NCBI RefSeq assembly: GCF_030530745.1
Contig: NZ_JAUMUI010000007.1
Span: 28,868-92,867, forward strand
DNA: 64,000 nucleotides
Origin: Neisseria sp.
GTDB lineage: Bacteria > Pseudomonadota > Gammaproteobacteria > Burkholderiales > Neisseriaceae
Reading direction: 5' to 3'
A program made the position numbers and the translations under genes. The notes under the pieces were generated by a model. That model saw only the letters and a list, made by a program, of their open reading frames with translations. It made no database searches and had not been told where the DNA came from. Below, piece by piece: positions 25,665-34,893 of the stretch (positions are counted from its first letter, which is position 1; every line of letters begins with the position of its first letter).

Positions 25665-26900
25665 ATGCAGATTTATCTTGTCGGCGGCGCAGTCCGCGAT
25701 ACTTTGCTCAACCTGCCCGTTACCGACCGCGATTGGGTGGTGGTGGGGGCGGATGCCGAAACCATGACCAAGCGCGGTTTCCAGCCTGTGGGCAAAGATT
25801 TTCCCGTGTTTCTGCACCCCGAAACCCACGAAGAATACGCGCTGGCGCGCACCGAGCGCAAAACCGCCAAAGGCTACGCGGGCTTTGCCTTTTATGCCGA
25901 CAAAAACGTTACGCTGGAGCAGGACCTGCAGCGCCGCGATTTAACCATCAATGCCATGGCGCAAGATTCAGACGGCCTGATTATCGACCCTTTCGGCGGA
26001 CGGCAGGATTTGCACGATAAAATCCTGCGCCACGTTTCGCCCGCTTTTGCCGAAGACCCCGTGCGGATTTTGCGCACCGCCCGCTTTGCCGCCCGCTACG
26101 GCTTCGAGGTTGCGCCCGAAACCATGGCGCTGATGAAACAAATGGTGGAAAACGGCGAAGCCGACGCACTGGTGGCCGAACGGGTGTGGCAGGAACTGGC
26201 GAAAGGGCTGATGGAGCCGCAGCCGCGCCGCATGATGGAAATCCTGCGCGAATGCGGCGCTTTGAAAGTGTTGCTGCCCGAAGTGGATGCGTTGTTCGGC
26301 GTGCCGCAGCGTGCCGACTACCACCCCGAAATCGACAGCGGCATCCACACGCTGATGGTGCTGCAACGCGCCGCCGATATGGGGCTGACGCTGCCGGAGC
26401 GCTACGCCGCGCTGCTGCACGATTTGGGTAAGGCGCTCACACCGGCCGACATCCTGCCCAAACACCACGGCCACGACATTGCCGGCGTGGTGCCCGTGCG
26501 CACCGTCAACGCCCGCTGGAAAGTGCCGAAAGCCTGCGCCGAGCTGGCCGAACTGGTGTGCCGCTGGCACATCATGTTTCACAGCGTCGGCGGGCTGAGG
26601 CCGAAAACCGCGCTGGATACCTTGAAAAAAGCCGACGCATTCCGCCGCCCCGAACGCTTTCAGACGGCCTTAAACGTATGCGTGGCCGACACGCAGGGCC
26701 GCCTGCACCGCGAAAACGAACCGTACCCGCAGCGCGCGCACTGGCTGGCCCTGCTTGCCGCCGCCAACGAAACAGACACCGCCGCCATCGCCGCCGTCTG
26801 CGCGGATAATCCGCAAAAAACCGCCGCAGCCATCGACAAAGCGCGTTTGGAAAAAATCACACCGCTTCAGACGGCCTATAGAAAGTTATTAAGCCATTGA
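25665..26900 (+). CDS. cca: Multifunctional CCA tRNA nucleotidyltransferase
   Basis: Adds or repairs the CCA end of tRNAs. The 411-residue product has YLVGGAVRDTLL (about 4-15), the catalytic carboxylates in TDRDWVVVGAD (about 20-30), the ERKT and RRDLTINAM motifs, and a C-terminal HD phosphohydrolase domain with LLHDLGK (about 252-258). Length and HD domain match the E. coli-type bifunctional form. ATG at 25665 follows an uptake sequence. Two more uptake-sequence cores lie inside the gene, at 25969-25978 and 26660-26669. Confidence 0.96.
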   Translation: MQIYLVGGAVRDTLLNLPVTDRDWVVVGADAETMTKRGFQPVGKDFPVFLHPETHEEYALARTERKTAKGYAGFAFYADKNVTLEQDLQRRDLTINAMAQDSDGLIIDPFGGRQDLHDKILRHVSPAFAEDPVRILRTARFAARYGFEVAPETMALMKQMVENGEADALVAERVWQELAKGLMEPQPRRMMEILRECGALKVLLPEVDALFGVPQRADYHPEIDSGIHTLMVLQRAADMGLTLPERYAALLHDLGKALTPADILPKHHGHDIAGVVPVRTVNARWKVPKACAELAELVCRWHIMFHSVGGLRPKTALDTLKKADAFRRPERFQTALNVCVADTQGRLHRENEPYPQRAHWLALLAAANETDTAAIAAVCADNPQKTAAAIDKARLEKITPLQTAYRKLLSH

Positions 26901-26925
26901 AAAAAGGTTTTTTACTATGGCGGAT

Positions 26926-26962
26926 GCGGATTCAATTGCTCCGATACGGGGCAGCAAGCCGC
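26926..26962. repeat. Fragment of a Correia-flank-like sequence
   Basis: GCGGATTCAATTGCTCCGAT near 26926 matches GCGGATTCAATTGCTTCGAT at 56319 apart from one base. It looks like a solo fragment of the flank of the compound Correia element. Confidence 0.45.
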
Positions 26963-26982
26963 TAACGGCTGTCTGAAAAATC

Positions 26983-27023
26983 AAACCGCCGCATCTTTCA
27001 TTGAATGATGCGGCGGTTTTTTA
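26983..27023 (+). terminator. cca terminator
   Basis: AAACCGCCGCATC (26983-26995) pairs perfectly with GATGCGGCGGTTT (27007-27019), followed by TTTT. Confidence 0.85.
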
Positions 27024-27115
27024 CCGTTTGCCGTCATATTTCCGGGTTCGGTTTCAGACGGCCTGTTATATATTTTTATCCGGGAAAAATATTCCGGCAA
27101 AAAAAGCAGCAGGTT

Positions 27116-27538
27116 CTACCTCAGGCAGGCATTCAGCCAATACTGCCGTTGCGACGGTGTGAGCAGCTTATAGAAGCGGTGCTGTATGGATAATTCGTCA
27201 ACCGCAAAATCCATGCTGGAAAGATAACGGTTTTCTACATAATCGCGTGCATCGTCGGCATTGAATTTGGTGCTGGAAAGGATTTTGATAATGTCGCGGC
27301 GGCGGTTTTTATTCACCCGTTCGTTTTTACGCAATGTTTTTTCGATGGCTTTTTTGTATTCTTTGCGGATGGTGTGCAATTCTTTGCTTTGCTCGCGGCT
27401 TAACCCCAGCGGGCGCACATCGCAATTGGGGTGGAAATCGTCAAGGCGGATTGCAGGGGAAGCCTGGGCATAGGTTGCGCTTAAAAACAGCAGGCAGCCG
27501 CCGAGCGCAGAAGCCTGCAGCAACAGGTTGAACTTCAT
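27116..27538 (-). CDS. Spy/CpxP-like periplasmic protein
   Basis: A 140-residue exported protein with an N-terminal signal (hydrophobic to about residue 22, cut after TYAQA). The rest is helical and strongly basic, with LSREQSKELHTIRKEYKKA and a C-terminal LTPSQRQYWLNACLR; LTxxQ is the hallmark of the Spy/CpxP family. Such proteins act as periplasmic chaperones or stress-sensor inhibitors. Two cysteines (NCDVR, NACLR) could pair. The ATG at 27538 was preferred to one four codons earlier. No sensor kinase genes are nearby. Confidence 0.75.
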   Translation of the reverse strand: MKFNLLLQASALGGCLLFLSATYAQASPAIRLDDFHPNCDVRPLGLSREQSKELHTIRKEYKKAIEKTLRKNERVNKNRRRDIIKILSSTKFNADDARDYVENRYLSSMDFAVDELSIQHRFYKLLTPSQRQYWLNACLR

Positions 27539-27767
27539 TGTGATAAGCATATTGTTTTCCCAAATTTCAATATTTGCGGAATGTTAGCGGATATGTATGT
27601 GAAGCGCGGTATAATCACGGTTAATATTTGCTAATGACAAGGAAATTTTATTAAAAATCTGTTTTTAAAACAGTGTATTGTAATTATAGATATTGTAATC
27701 GGCGTGATTTGAACTTTTCAAACCCGAGGCCGTCTGAAAACAAAACACTTAAAAAGGAAAACCAATC

Positions 27768-28451
27768 ATGAAACAGTTCCGCATTGCCCCGAGCATCTTA
27801 TCGGCCGATTTCGCCCGTTTGGGCGAAGAAGTTACACGCGTTATCGAAGCGGGCGCCGACCTTATCCATTTCGATGTGATGGATAACCATTATGTGCCCA
27901 ACCTGACTTTCGGCCCGATGGTGTGCGCCGCCCTCAAACCTTACAGCACCGTGCCGGTAGACGTGCACCTGATGGTTGAGCCGGTGGACGATTTGATACT
28001 GTCGTTTGCCAAAGCCGGAGCCGACATCATTACGTTTCACCCCGAAGCGAGCCGCCATATTGACCGCAGCCTGAGCCTAATTAAAGACTCCGGCTGCCAG
28101 GCCGGGCTGGTATTGAACCCTGCCACGCCGGTTTATGTGTTGGAAAACGTGCTCGACAGGCTGGATATGGTGTTGCTGATGTCGGTTAACCCCGGTTTCG
28201 GCGGGCAGAGTTTTATTCCGCAAACGTTGGTGAAAATCCGCCAAGTGCGCGATTTGCTCGATATGTATGAGGGTGAAAGCGGCAGAAAAATTGCACTCGA
28301 AGTGGACGGCGGCATTAAAACCGATAACATCGCCGCCGTTGCGGCGGCAGGTGCAGATACGTTTGTGGCCGGCTCGGCGGTTTTCGGCCAAGCCGACTAT
28401 AAAGCCGTTATCGATAAAATGCGGCAGGAATTGGCCTCGGCGTTTTCTTGA
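27768..28451 (+). CDS. rpe: Ribulose-phosphate 3-epimerase
   Basis: Interconverts ribulose 5-phosphate and xylulose 5-phosphate in the pentose phosphate pathway. 227-residue TIM barrel with [15 protein letters not shown] (about 7-21), the metal-site [12 protein letters not shown] (about 34-45), [17 protein letters not shown] (about 139-148) and LEVDGGI near 180. AAAAAGGAAAACC precedes the ATG, following an uptake sequence. Monocistronic. Confidence 0.97.
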   Translation: MKQFRIAPSILSADFARLGEEVTRVIEAGADLIHFDVMDNHYVPNLTFGPMVCAALKPYSTVPVDVHLMVEPVDDLILSFAKAGADIITFHPEASRHIDRSLSLIKDSGCQAGLVLNPATPVYVLENVLDRLDMVLLMSVNPGFGGQSFIPQTLVKIRQVRDLLDMYEGESGRKIALEVDGGIKTDNIAAVAAAGADTFVAGSAVFGQADYKAVIDKMRQELASAFS

Positions 28452-28551
28452 AGGCGTTACGGATTTATTCTTTCAGACGGCCTAAATTTGTTTGGGCATT
28501 TTGAGAGCGGGATCTTTGCAAAATACCTTAGGCCGTCTGAAATACCAAAAC

Positions 28552-28680
28552 ACCGTCATACTCGGGCTTGACCCGAGTATCTGCGGTTTCTTTCAAAACA
28601 ATGAGGTGTTTGGGGCGGATTGTAGGTTTGGCAATTCAAGAAACAAAAAGATACCCGGATAATCCGGGTATCTTTTTTTT
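28552..28680. repeat. NIME/dRS3-like repeat, copy B, ending in a terminator hairpin
   Basis: CGTCATACTCGGGCTTGACC at 28553-28572 leads into GAGTATCTGCGGTTTC and AAAACAATGAGGTG, the same order as copies A and D. About 60 bases further on, AGATACCCGG (28649-28658) pairs with CCGGGTATCT (28664-28673) and is followed by T8, a likely rho-independent terminator for rpe read-through. Confidence 0.7.
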
Positions 28681-28722
28681 AAGATTAAGGTTTTCTTTGC
28701 GGAGCCTGCCGCAGCATGGGTT

Positions 28723-29256
28723 TTAAGCTTGTTTGTTCCAACGTTCGATAGATTCTTTGATCACCGCTTTGGCTTCTTCCACATCGCCCCAGTGTTCCAC
28801 TTTGGTGGAGCCGGGTTTTTTCAGGGCTTTATAATTGTTGAAGTGGAACTCGATTTGCTTGATCAACTGCTGCGGCAGATCGGCCAAGCTGTTGTAGGCG
28901 TTGCCGTTGTTGCGGTCGTCGGCGGGCACGCATACGATTTTATCGTCCACTTCGCCATCGTCGACAAACTTCATCACACCGATGATTTTCGCTTCTAAAA
29001 ATACGCCGGTGGCCAAAGGCTGCTCGGTAACCAGCAAAACATCCAGCTCGTCGCCGTCTTCATCGAGTGTTTGCGGAATAAAGCCGTAGTTGGTGGGTTT
29101 GGCGAAGATAGCGGGTTCCACGCGGTCGAGCTGGAAAGCCGCCAGCTTGCGGTTCCATTCGATTTTATGGTTGCTGCCTGCGGGAATTTCGTTCACAACA
29201 TTGATGATGCCGCCGTCCACATCGCCGGGGGTGAGGATTTTGTTGAAATCAGCCAT
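28723..29256 (-). CDS. ppa: Inorganic pyrophosphatase (family I)
   Basis: Hydrolyses pyrophosphate to drive biosynthetic reactions; soluble, hexameric in relatives. The 177-residue product carries the family signature DEDGDELDVLLV (about 65-76) plus the conserved IPAGSNHKIEWN (about 24-35) and YGFIPQT. GGAAACATC on the reverse strand precedes the ATG. Convergent with rpe, divergent from dnaB. Confidence 0.97.
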   Translation of the reverse strand: MADFNKILTPGDVDGGIINVVNEIPAGSNHKIEWNRKLAAFQLDRVEPAIFAKPTNYGFIPQTLDEDGDELDVLLVTEQPLATGVFLEAKIIGVMKFVDDGEVDDKIVCVPADDRNNGNAYNSLADLPQQLIKQIEFHFNNYKALKKPGSTKVEHWGDVEEAKAVIKESIERWNKQA

Positions 29257-29443
29257 GATGTTTCCTTGTTCAAATCGGTTAAAACGGGCGTGAGTATAGC
29301 ACCGCTTGGCTGTTTATAGCGAAGAAACCTTACTGCTTTAGCCGCCGTTTGCCGCTTTTTTATTTTGAATAACTATCCAAACCGCCGCGCCGCGCCTTCG
29401 GCTATAATAAACGGCTTTCCCAAACGCTAATAAGGCCGAACCC

Positions 29444-30853
29444 ATGAACGACTACACCGATATGATGCCGTCTGAAGACCGCGAAGTGAGCGCGTTGTCG
29501 CTGCCGCCGCACTCTATGGAGGCGGAACAATCGGTGTTGGGCGGCCTGCTGCTCGAAAACGCCGCGTGGGACAGAATCGCCGATGTGGTCGGCACCGAAG
29601 ATTTTTACCGCCACGAACACCGCCTGATTTTCCGCAGCATCGCCAACCTGATTAACGAAAGCCGCCCCGCCGACGTGATTACCGTGCAGGAGGCTTTGGA
29701 GCGCAGCGAAGAGCTGGAGGCTGCGGGCGGGTTCAACTATCTGATTACCTTGGCGCAAAACACCCCTTCGGCCGCCAATATCCGCCGCTATGCCGAAATC
29801 GTGCGCGAACGCTCGATTATGCGCCAGCTGGCCGAAGTGGGCACCGAAATCGCCCGCAGCGCCTACAACCCGCAAGGCCGCGATGCGGGGCAGCTTCTCG
29901 ATGAAGCCGAAAACAAGGTTTTCCAGATTGCCGAGAGCACGGCCAAATCCAAGCAGGGCTTTTTGGAGATGCCCGCACTTTTGAAAGAAGTGGTCGAACG
30001 CATCGATATGCTTTATTCGCGCGACAACCCCGACGAAGTAACCGGCATTGCCACCGGTTTTATCGATTTAGACAAAAAAACCTCCGGCCTGCAACCGGGC
30101 GACCTGATTATCGTGGCCGGCCGCCCCTCTATGGGTAAAACCGCTTTTTCCATCAATATCGCAGAGCACGTTGCGGTGGAATCCAAACTGCCCGTGGCCG
30201 TGTTTTCTATGGAAATGGGCGGTGCGCAGCTGGTGATGCGTATGCTCGGCTCGGTGGGCAGGCTCGACCAGCACGTTCTTAAAACCGGCCGTTTGGAAGA
30301 CGAACACTGGGGCCGTCTGAACGACGCCGTCGTCAAACTTTCCGATGCGCCCATGTTTATCGACGAAACCCCGGGCTTAACCGCGCTTGAACTGCGCGCC
30401 CGCGCCCGCCGCTTGGCGCGCCAGTTCAACGGCAAACTGGGCTTGATTGTGATTGACTACCTGCAACTGATGGCAGGCTCCGGCCGCAGCGACAACCGCG
30501 CATCCGAGCTGGGCGAAATTTCCCGCTCGCTCAAAGCCTTGGCCAAAGAGCTGCAAGTGCCCGTGATTGCTTTGTCGCAATTGAGCCGCACGGTGGAACA
30601 GCGCACCGACAAACGGCCGATGATGTCCGACCTGCGCGAATCCGGCGCCATCGAGCAAGACGCCGACCTGATTATGTTTATGTACCGCGACGAATATTAC
30701 AACGCCGAAACCCAGTTTAAAGGTTTGGCAGAATGTATCATCGGCAAACACCGCAACGGCCCCACGGGCAAAGTATTTCTCACCTTTATCGGCCAGTTCA
30801 CCAAATTTGAAAACGCCGCCTATGTACCCGATGCCGCAATGATGGAAGATTGA
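29444..30853 (+). CDS. dnaB: Replicative DNA helicase DnaB
   Basis: Hexameric 5'-3' helicase of the replication fork. The 469-residue product has the N-terminal domain (SMEAEQSVLGGLLLEN at about 25-40) and the RecA-like domain with Walker A AGRPSMGKT (about 225-233), Walker B LIVIDYLQLM and QLSRTVEQR, DLRESGAIEQDADLI near the end. No intein. An AT-type uptake sequence (ATGCCGTCTGAA) at 29464-29475 encodes residues near the start. The minor pilin genes follow, the standard neisserial order. A TATAAT lies 40 bases upstream. Confidence 0.97.
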   Translation: MNDYTDMMPSEDREVSALSLPPHSMEAEQSVLGGLLLENAAWDRIADVVGTEDFYRHEHRLIFRSIANLINESRPADVITVQEALERSEELEAAGGFNYLITLAQNTPSAANIRRYAEIVRERSIMRQLAEVGTEIARSAYNPQGRDAGQLLDEAENKVFQIAESTAKSKQGFLEMPALLKEVVERIDMLYSRDNPDEVTGIATGFIDLDKKTSGLQPGDLIIVAGRPSMGKTAFSINIAEHVAVESKLPVAVFSMEMGGAQLVMRMLGSVGRLDQHVLKTGRLEDEHWGRLNDAVVKLSDAPMFIDETPGLTALELRARARRLARQFNGKLGLIVIDYLQLMAGSGRSDNRASELGEISRSLKALAKELQVPVIALSQLSRTVEQRTDKRPMMSDLRESGAIEQDADLIMFMYRDEYYNAETQFKGLAECIIGKHRNGPTGKVFLTFIGQFTKFENAAYVPDAAMMED

Positions 30854-30990
30854 TACAGATTTCCGCCGCCAAGTAGGCGGATTTCATATTTTATTAGGTA
30901 TGCAGCCGCGTTATCGTTTACAATAAACAACGAAAATAAACAAAACTGTCAAAAATCAGCAGAACAGGTAAAACGGGAACACGCCACACC

Positions 30991-31024
30991 ATCATAACCC
31001 CGGAGCCTGCTCCGGGTATTTTTA
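30991..31024 (+). terminator. Probable dnaB terminator
   Basis: ACCCCGGAGC..GCTCCGGGT pair around CT, followed by ATTTTTAT. The sequence resembles half of the NIME-like repeats. It lies about 140 bases after dnaB and before pilH. Confidence 0.6.
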
Positions 31025-31094
31025 TGGCAGCAAAGCAAAACAGGCCGTCTGAAACGGCTTGCACATTACAAAACAACGTTATCAGGTTTTACTC

Positions 31095-31793
31095 ATGCGT
31101 TCAAAGCAACAAGGCTTCACCTTAACTGAGCTGCTGATAGTGATTGCCATCGTGGCCGTTATGGCAGCCATCGCCTTTCCCAATATGAGCAACTGGATAG
31201 CCTCCCGCCGCGCGGCAAGCCAGGCGGAGCAGGTGGCCAATCTCCTGCGCTTCGCCCGCAGCGAAGCCGTCCGTTTGAACCTGCCGGTTTATGTCTGCCC
31301 CGTGCAAATCAGGGTGGACGGCACACCCAATGACTATTGCAACCTACAACATGCAGGCCAAGGTATAGCAGCATTTGCCGATGCTGATAACAACCGTATC
31401 TACGAACGCAACACCGCTGATATTGACCTGCGCACCGTTATTTTGAACGCACAAAACGAAGAACGTACCAGTTACCAGTTTGATACTTATGACTTTGACG
31501 GTTCACCTCAAAGCAAAAATCTCGTATGGGCTTTCTATCCCAACGGTACATTCGGTCATGCGGGCGCTGCAAACGGCACATTTACGGTTGGCGGCGGCTT
31601 TGTCAGGGTGGCCGTTACCGATGCCGCCGCAAAAGACGACAACACCAAAGCAGCCGCTCGGGCTTCGATTTTGCTGATAGACAGCAGCGGCAGGGTGCAG
31701 GCCTGTTCAAGAAGAGAAAAAAAAGATAAAGATGGGGAAGATAAAAACAGCACTATCGACAAACTGTGCAAATACGATACGTCTTCATCATAA
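31095..31793 (+). CDS. pilH: Minor pilin PilH (FimT/GspH family)
   Basis: A type IV pilus minor pilin, part of the complex that primes pilus assembly. The 232-residue prepilin has a 7-residue leader ending Gly, then FTLTELLIVIAIVAVMAAIAF with Glu at mature position 5, processed by PilD. The C-terminal domain has cysteines at VCPVQ, DYCNL, QACSR and KLCKY. ATG at 31095 starts MRSKQQGFTLTE; the upstream in-frame codons are not conserved. First gene of the pilH-I-J-K-X cluster after dnaB. A 297-bp gap follows before pilI, unlike the tight spacing of the rest. Confidence 0.92.
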   Translation: MRSKQQGFTLTELLIVIAIVAVMAAIAFPNMSNWIASRRAASQAEQVANLLRFARSEAVRLNLPVYVCPVQIRVDGTPNDYCNLQHAGQGIAAFADADNNRIYERNTADIDLRTVILNAQNEERTSYQFDTYDFDGSPQSKNLVWAFYPNGTFGHAGAANGTFTVGGGFVRVAVTDAAAKDDNTKAAARASILLIDSSGRVQACSRREKKDKDGEDKNSTIDKLCKYDTSSS

Positions 31794-32090
31794 GCGTGGA
31801 TGCACTTTGATGCACCGTAACCTTAAACCAATGATTCCGGCGCAACAAATTACCCCCTTGCGGATTCTGCACGCAGGCAAAGGTTTTTTTAAATTTATGC
31901 GAGGGTGCGTACAGAGGCAGATAACCTGTTTGGCTGCTATGGTACATCGGTTTCAACATACAAGGGTGGGTGCCGAAGGCACGCACGCGTTTGGGTGTTG
32001 GGGCTCAAATCTGTGTATTGCCGCGTGCGGTCGCGCCATACACCCCGCCGACAGCCCGATTCTGAACAATATATCTCTCATGGGGAAGAT
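31794..32090. other. Gap between pilH and pilI
   Basis: A 297-bp stretch within the pilin cluster. It has no hairpin terminator or uptake sequence and no credible gene. Short openings on both strands lack ribosome binding sites. It contains GTGGGTGCCGAAGGCACGCAC, part of which (GTGCC-GAA-GGCAC) forms a hairpin, near 31968. Confidence 0.45.
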
Positions 32091-32816
32091 ATGCAAAAAA
32101 TTTTATCGACAAAACAATCAGATAAAGATTTTTCCGGTTTCGTTTTGCCTAACCGCAAAGGCCGTCCGAAACAAAACCAAAGCGGCATGACGCTGGTTGA
32201 AGTGGTGGTGGCCATGTTCGTATTGGCTATAGGCGTGCTGGCATTGCTCGCCACCCAATTGCGCACCGTATCCAGCGTGCGCGAAGCTGAAAGCCAAACT
32301 GTTGTCGCCCAAGCCGTGCAGAACCTGATGGAGGGAATGCAGCTTAATCCGACTTTGTCGGAGCAGGCCCCCGGAACGAACTCTGAACCGACAGGGTGGG
32401 TGATCAAACGTTATGATAATAACCAAGTGAGCGTTGGCGGCAACCCTATCAGCTACCGTTTAAGTAACCCGGTTACTGCACGTACATGTGCGGCAAACAG
32501 ATGGTGTAATCATGGAAACGGGCCGTTAAACAAAAGACAGATATTAGAAGATCAGCTTGGGCGTTTTGAAGACTCTTTGGTCAGAGCACTACCTAATGCA
32601 ACGATTCAATACGTTATCTGTAATGATACAAGCGGTAGGGACATGTCGGTAGAAAACGGAACCGTTCGGGCTAATTGCACAGGAAATGACGGCCAAACAC
32701 TGGTTATAAAAGTGCTGTGGCAGATGGATTCCGAACAGAACGATGCCGCTTCTCCGGCATTAAACAGCAACGGCAGCAACTTGGTTTACACCTATCAGGC
32801 ACGTATGCCGGATTAA
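32091..32816 (+). CDS. pilI: Minor pilin PilI (PilV family)
   Basis: A 241-residue minor pilin of the PilV/GspI type, part of the pilus-tip initiating complex. ATG at 32091 with GGGGAAG just upstream. The prepilin cleavage site is unusually far in: a 32-residue leader ending QSG, then MTLVEVVVAMFVLAIGVLALL with Glu at position 5. Residue +1 is Met rather than Phe. The mature domain has a cysteine pair (RTCAANRWC). A near-uptake sequence AGGCCGTCCGAA lies in the leader coding region. 12 bases separate it from the likely ribosome site of pilJ. Confidence 0.9.
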   Translation: MQKILSTKQSDKDFSGFVLPNRKGRPKQNQSGMTLVEVVVAMFVLAIGVLALLATQLRTVSSVREAESQTVVAQAVQNLMEGMQLNPTLSEQAPGTNSEPTGWVIKRYDNNQVSVGGNPISYRLSNPVTARTCAANRWCNHGNGPLNKRQILEDQLGRFEDSLVRALPNATIQYVICNDTSGRDMSVENGTVRANCTGNDGQTLVIKVLWQMDSEQNDAASPALNSNGSNLVYTYQARMPD

Positions 32817-32831
32817 TCGGGGTAGGGATTG

Positions 32832-33767
32832 ATGAAAAACAAAAAACATTATCCGCATATTACGGGTATGCAGAATATCAAAGGCTTCAGCCTGCTGGAA
32901 TTTCTGGTGGCCAGTGCCCTGAGCATGATTGTGTTGCTGGCAGCGGGTAAAGGCTATTTTACCGCCCGCCAGTTAAATGAAGCGGCAGGAGTACGCATGG
33001 GCGTGCAGCAGGATTTGCGCAATGCCGCCAATATGGTGGTACGCGATGCCCGTATGGCAGGCAGCTTCGGCTGCTTTAATATGGCGGCCGATATCGAACA
33101 GTTTGATGTCGGTGGCGGAACAATGGGGGCTAGGGCGGTAACAGGCAGCCGCACCATCAGAGATACGGATGATGCGGCATTCGGATTGACTTGGGAGAGT
33201 GCTGATAACAGCCTGATGCCTGTGAGGCAGGTTGCTGATTTCCGCCCCGACGGCTTCACGCCCGATACTAACGCCTTGGTGTTCCTTTACGGCGCTGAAA
33301 ACCCGGCTGATGATGATCCTTTTGTATTGAGCGCCTGCGACACGTTAGTGCGGGGTGCGGGCGGAACGGTTCCGACTGCCGAGAATGCCGTAACTGCATT
33401 GGGCGGTGCTGCGGTAAGAAACGGGGAAGTTGCGGTATTGCGCTATGCGGCTTATGCCTATGCTGTAGGAACAATAGGCGGGCAGCGCGGACTGTTCCGT
33501 TTCCAACTGAACAATAACAATACCTGGGGCAGCCCGCAGTTGTTGGTAGCAGGTGTTACAGGTGCAAGATTCAGGTATATCTATGTCAACAATTGCCCCG
33601 CCGACAACAGCCCGCTTGAAAGATTTGAATATTCGGAAGATTTAAACAGAATCCCCGCGCTTGTCCGTATCGAACTGACCGGCGGGGCGGAAGATGCCAA
33701 TCAAATCTATACCATTGATGCAGCAGTAAGGGGAGGAAACACATGCGCCAACCGCAGCCTTTCATAA
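32832..33767 (+). CDS. pilJ: Minor pilin PilJ (PilW family)
   Basis: A 311-residue minor pilin of the PilW/GspJ type. The ATG at 32832 is preceded by GGGGTAGGG. An 18-residue leader ends in Gly, followed by FSLLEFLVASALSMIVLLAAG with Glu5. The large C-terminal domain has cysteines at GCFNM, SACDT, NNCPA and NTCAN that may pair. Its last 25 bases overlap pilK, indicating translational coupling. Confidence 0.92.
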   Translation: MKNKKHYPHITGMQNIKGFSLLEFLVASALSMIVLLAAGKGYFTARQLNEAAGVRMGVQQDLRNAANMVVRDARMAGSFGCFNMAADIEQFDVGGGTMGARAVTGSRTIRDTDDAAFGLTWESADNSLMPVRQVADFRPDGFTPDTNALVFLYGAENPADDDPFVLSACDTLVRGAGGTVPTAENAVTALGGAAVRNGEVAVLRYAAYAYAVGTIGGQRGLFRFQLNNNNTWGSPQLLVAGVTGARFRYIYVNNCPADNSPLERFEYSEDLNRIPALVRIELTGGAEDANQIYTIDAAVRGGNTCANRSLS

Positions 33768-34294
33768 CTTCTACGCCCAAATTGGCACAACAGGGTTTTT
33801 CACTGTTTATTGTGCTGATGGTGATGATTGTAGTGGCCTTTTTGGTGGTGAGTGTAACGCAATCGTATAACACCGAGCAGCGTATCAGCACCAACGATGC
33901 CGACCATAAATACGCATTCGCTTTGGCAGAAGCCGCATTGCGCGCGGGTGAGGGCAGGATTGCTACCGACGAGTTTGAACGTGATATAACCTTTACAGAA
34001 GGGTGTGATAATGCCCTATGCAGCCCTGCCGGTGCAACGGCAGGCAGGTTCGGCAATATCACGGTTAATGCTGCTGCAAGAGAACCGGCAGCATGGGAAC
34101 GGAGATGCGGGGGAGATCTCTGTATCAACACTGGTAGAGAAGTAACCGACCTCAGTGCACGCAGAAATCCCCGCTATATCATCGAATATATCAGCACCCA
34201 GCCTGACGGCACGGTTATCTACCGCGTAACTGCCAAAGCTTGGGGGCGGAACACCAATACCGTTGTGATATTGCAGTCGTATGTGGCGGCATAA
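33743..34294 (+). CDS. pilK: Minor pilin-like PilK (PilX/GspK-type)
   Basis: A 183-residue minor pilin. An 18-residue leader ends QQG, then FSLFIVLMVMIVVAFLVVSV. Position +5 is Ile, not Glu, a feature of GspK/PilX-type pilins that cap the priming complex. Mature cysteines sit at EGCDNALC and RRCGGDLC, two closely spaced pairs. ATG at 33743 with GGGGAGG upstream, inside the end of pilJ. A 24-base gap leads to the last pilin gene. Confidence 0.9.
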   Translation: MRQPQPFITSTPKLAQQGFSLFIVLMVMIVVAFLVVSVTQSYNTEQRISTNDADHKYAFALAEAALRAGEGRIATDEFERDITFTEGCDNALCSPAGATAGRFGNITVNAAAREPAAWERRCGGDLCINTGREVTDLSARRNPRYIIEYISTQPDGTVIYRVTAKAWGRNTNTVVILQSYVAA

Positions 34295-34318
34295 ATATAT
34301 ATAAAGAGGCATAAACCA

Positions 34319-34783
34319 ATGACGGGAAAACCGATAGGCCAAAAAGGCTTTAGCCTGATAGAAATGATGGTGGTAGTGGCCGTTATCGGCATACTTGCGG
34401 CCATCGCCTACCCCTCATACGCCCGCTATATCGAGCGCGGGCATTTAACCGATGCTTATGCGGAATTGGTGGATATTAATAATGCCATTAAAACCGAACG
34501 TGTAAGAACCCCGGGGGCATTATCCGCACAAGCAGATTTACAAAGAGAAGCCTCCGAGCGGTTTCGGGAACCGGGGCTGGCTGCCCGTTACGATATAACC
34601 GTGGCTATGCCTAATGCCACAAGTTCGCGCTATAACTTGGTGGTTACGCCGAAAGCAAATAGCGGTTATACCTTGGCGCTGTGGATGAACAGCATCGGTG
34701 AGGCTTACAGGTGCCAAGATGCGGCTTCTGCAAAAGCTTATAACACCACGGGGAAATGCGAGCGGATTGGCGGCGGCAAATAA
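34319..34783 (+). CDS. pilX: Minor pilin PilX/PilL-like (PilE family)
   Basis: A 154-residue PilE-family minor pilin at the last position of the cluster, which is pilX in meningococci and pilL in gonococci. A 10-residue leader ends QKG, then [24 protein letters not shown] with Glu5. C-terminal cysteines YRCQD and GKCER form the usual D-region disulfide. In meningococci PilX promotes aggregation; in others the gene at this position helps assembly. I cannot tell which role applies. AAAGAGG precedes the ATG. Confidence 0.85.
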   Translation: MTGKPIGQKGFSLIEMMVVVAVIGILAAIAYPSYARYIERGHLTDAYAELVDINNAIKTERVRTPGALSAQADLQREASERFREPGLAARYDITVAMPNATSSRYNLVVTPKANSGYTLALWMNSIGEAYRCQDAASAKAYNTTGKCERIGGGK

Positions 34784-34826
34784 ACGGCGGCTGCTTGAAC
34801 TGCCCGGTTCTGACGGTGATCGGCTG

Positions 34827-34873
34827 TTTCAGACGGCCTCAACGGATCTTGAAAAGACTGAGGCCGTCTGAAA
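34827..34873. terminator. Uptake-sequence hairpin after the pilin cluster
   Basis: TTTCAGACGGCCTCA (34827-34841) pairs with TGAGGCCGTCTGAAA (34859-34873), between convergent pilX and gapA. Confidence 0.75.
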
Positions 34874-34893
34874 AAATTAAAAAGCCTTCAATA

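Noticed and set aside
31732-32190. A 152-codon frame bridging pilH and pilI
   Set aside because: It overlaps both pilin genes out of frame, lacks a ribosome site and resembles nothing known.
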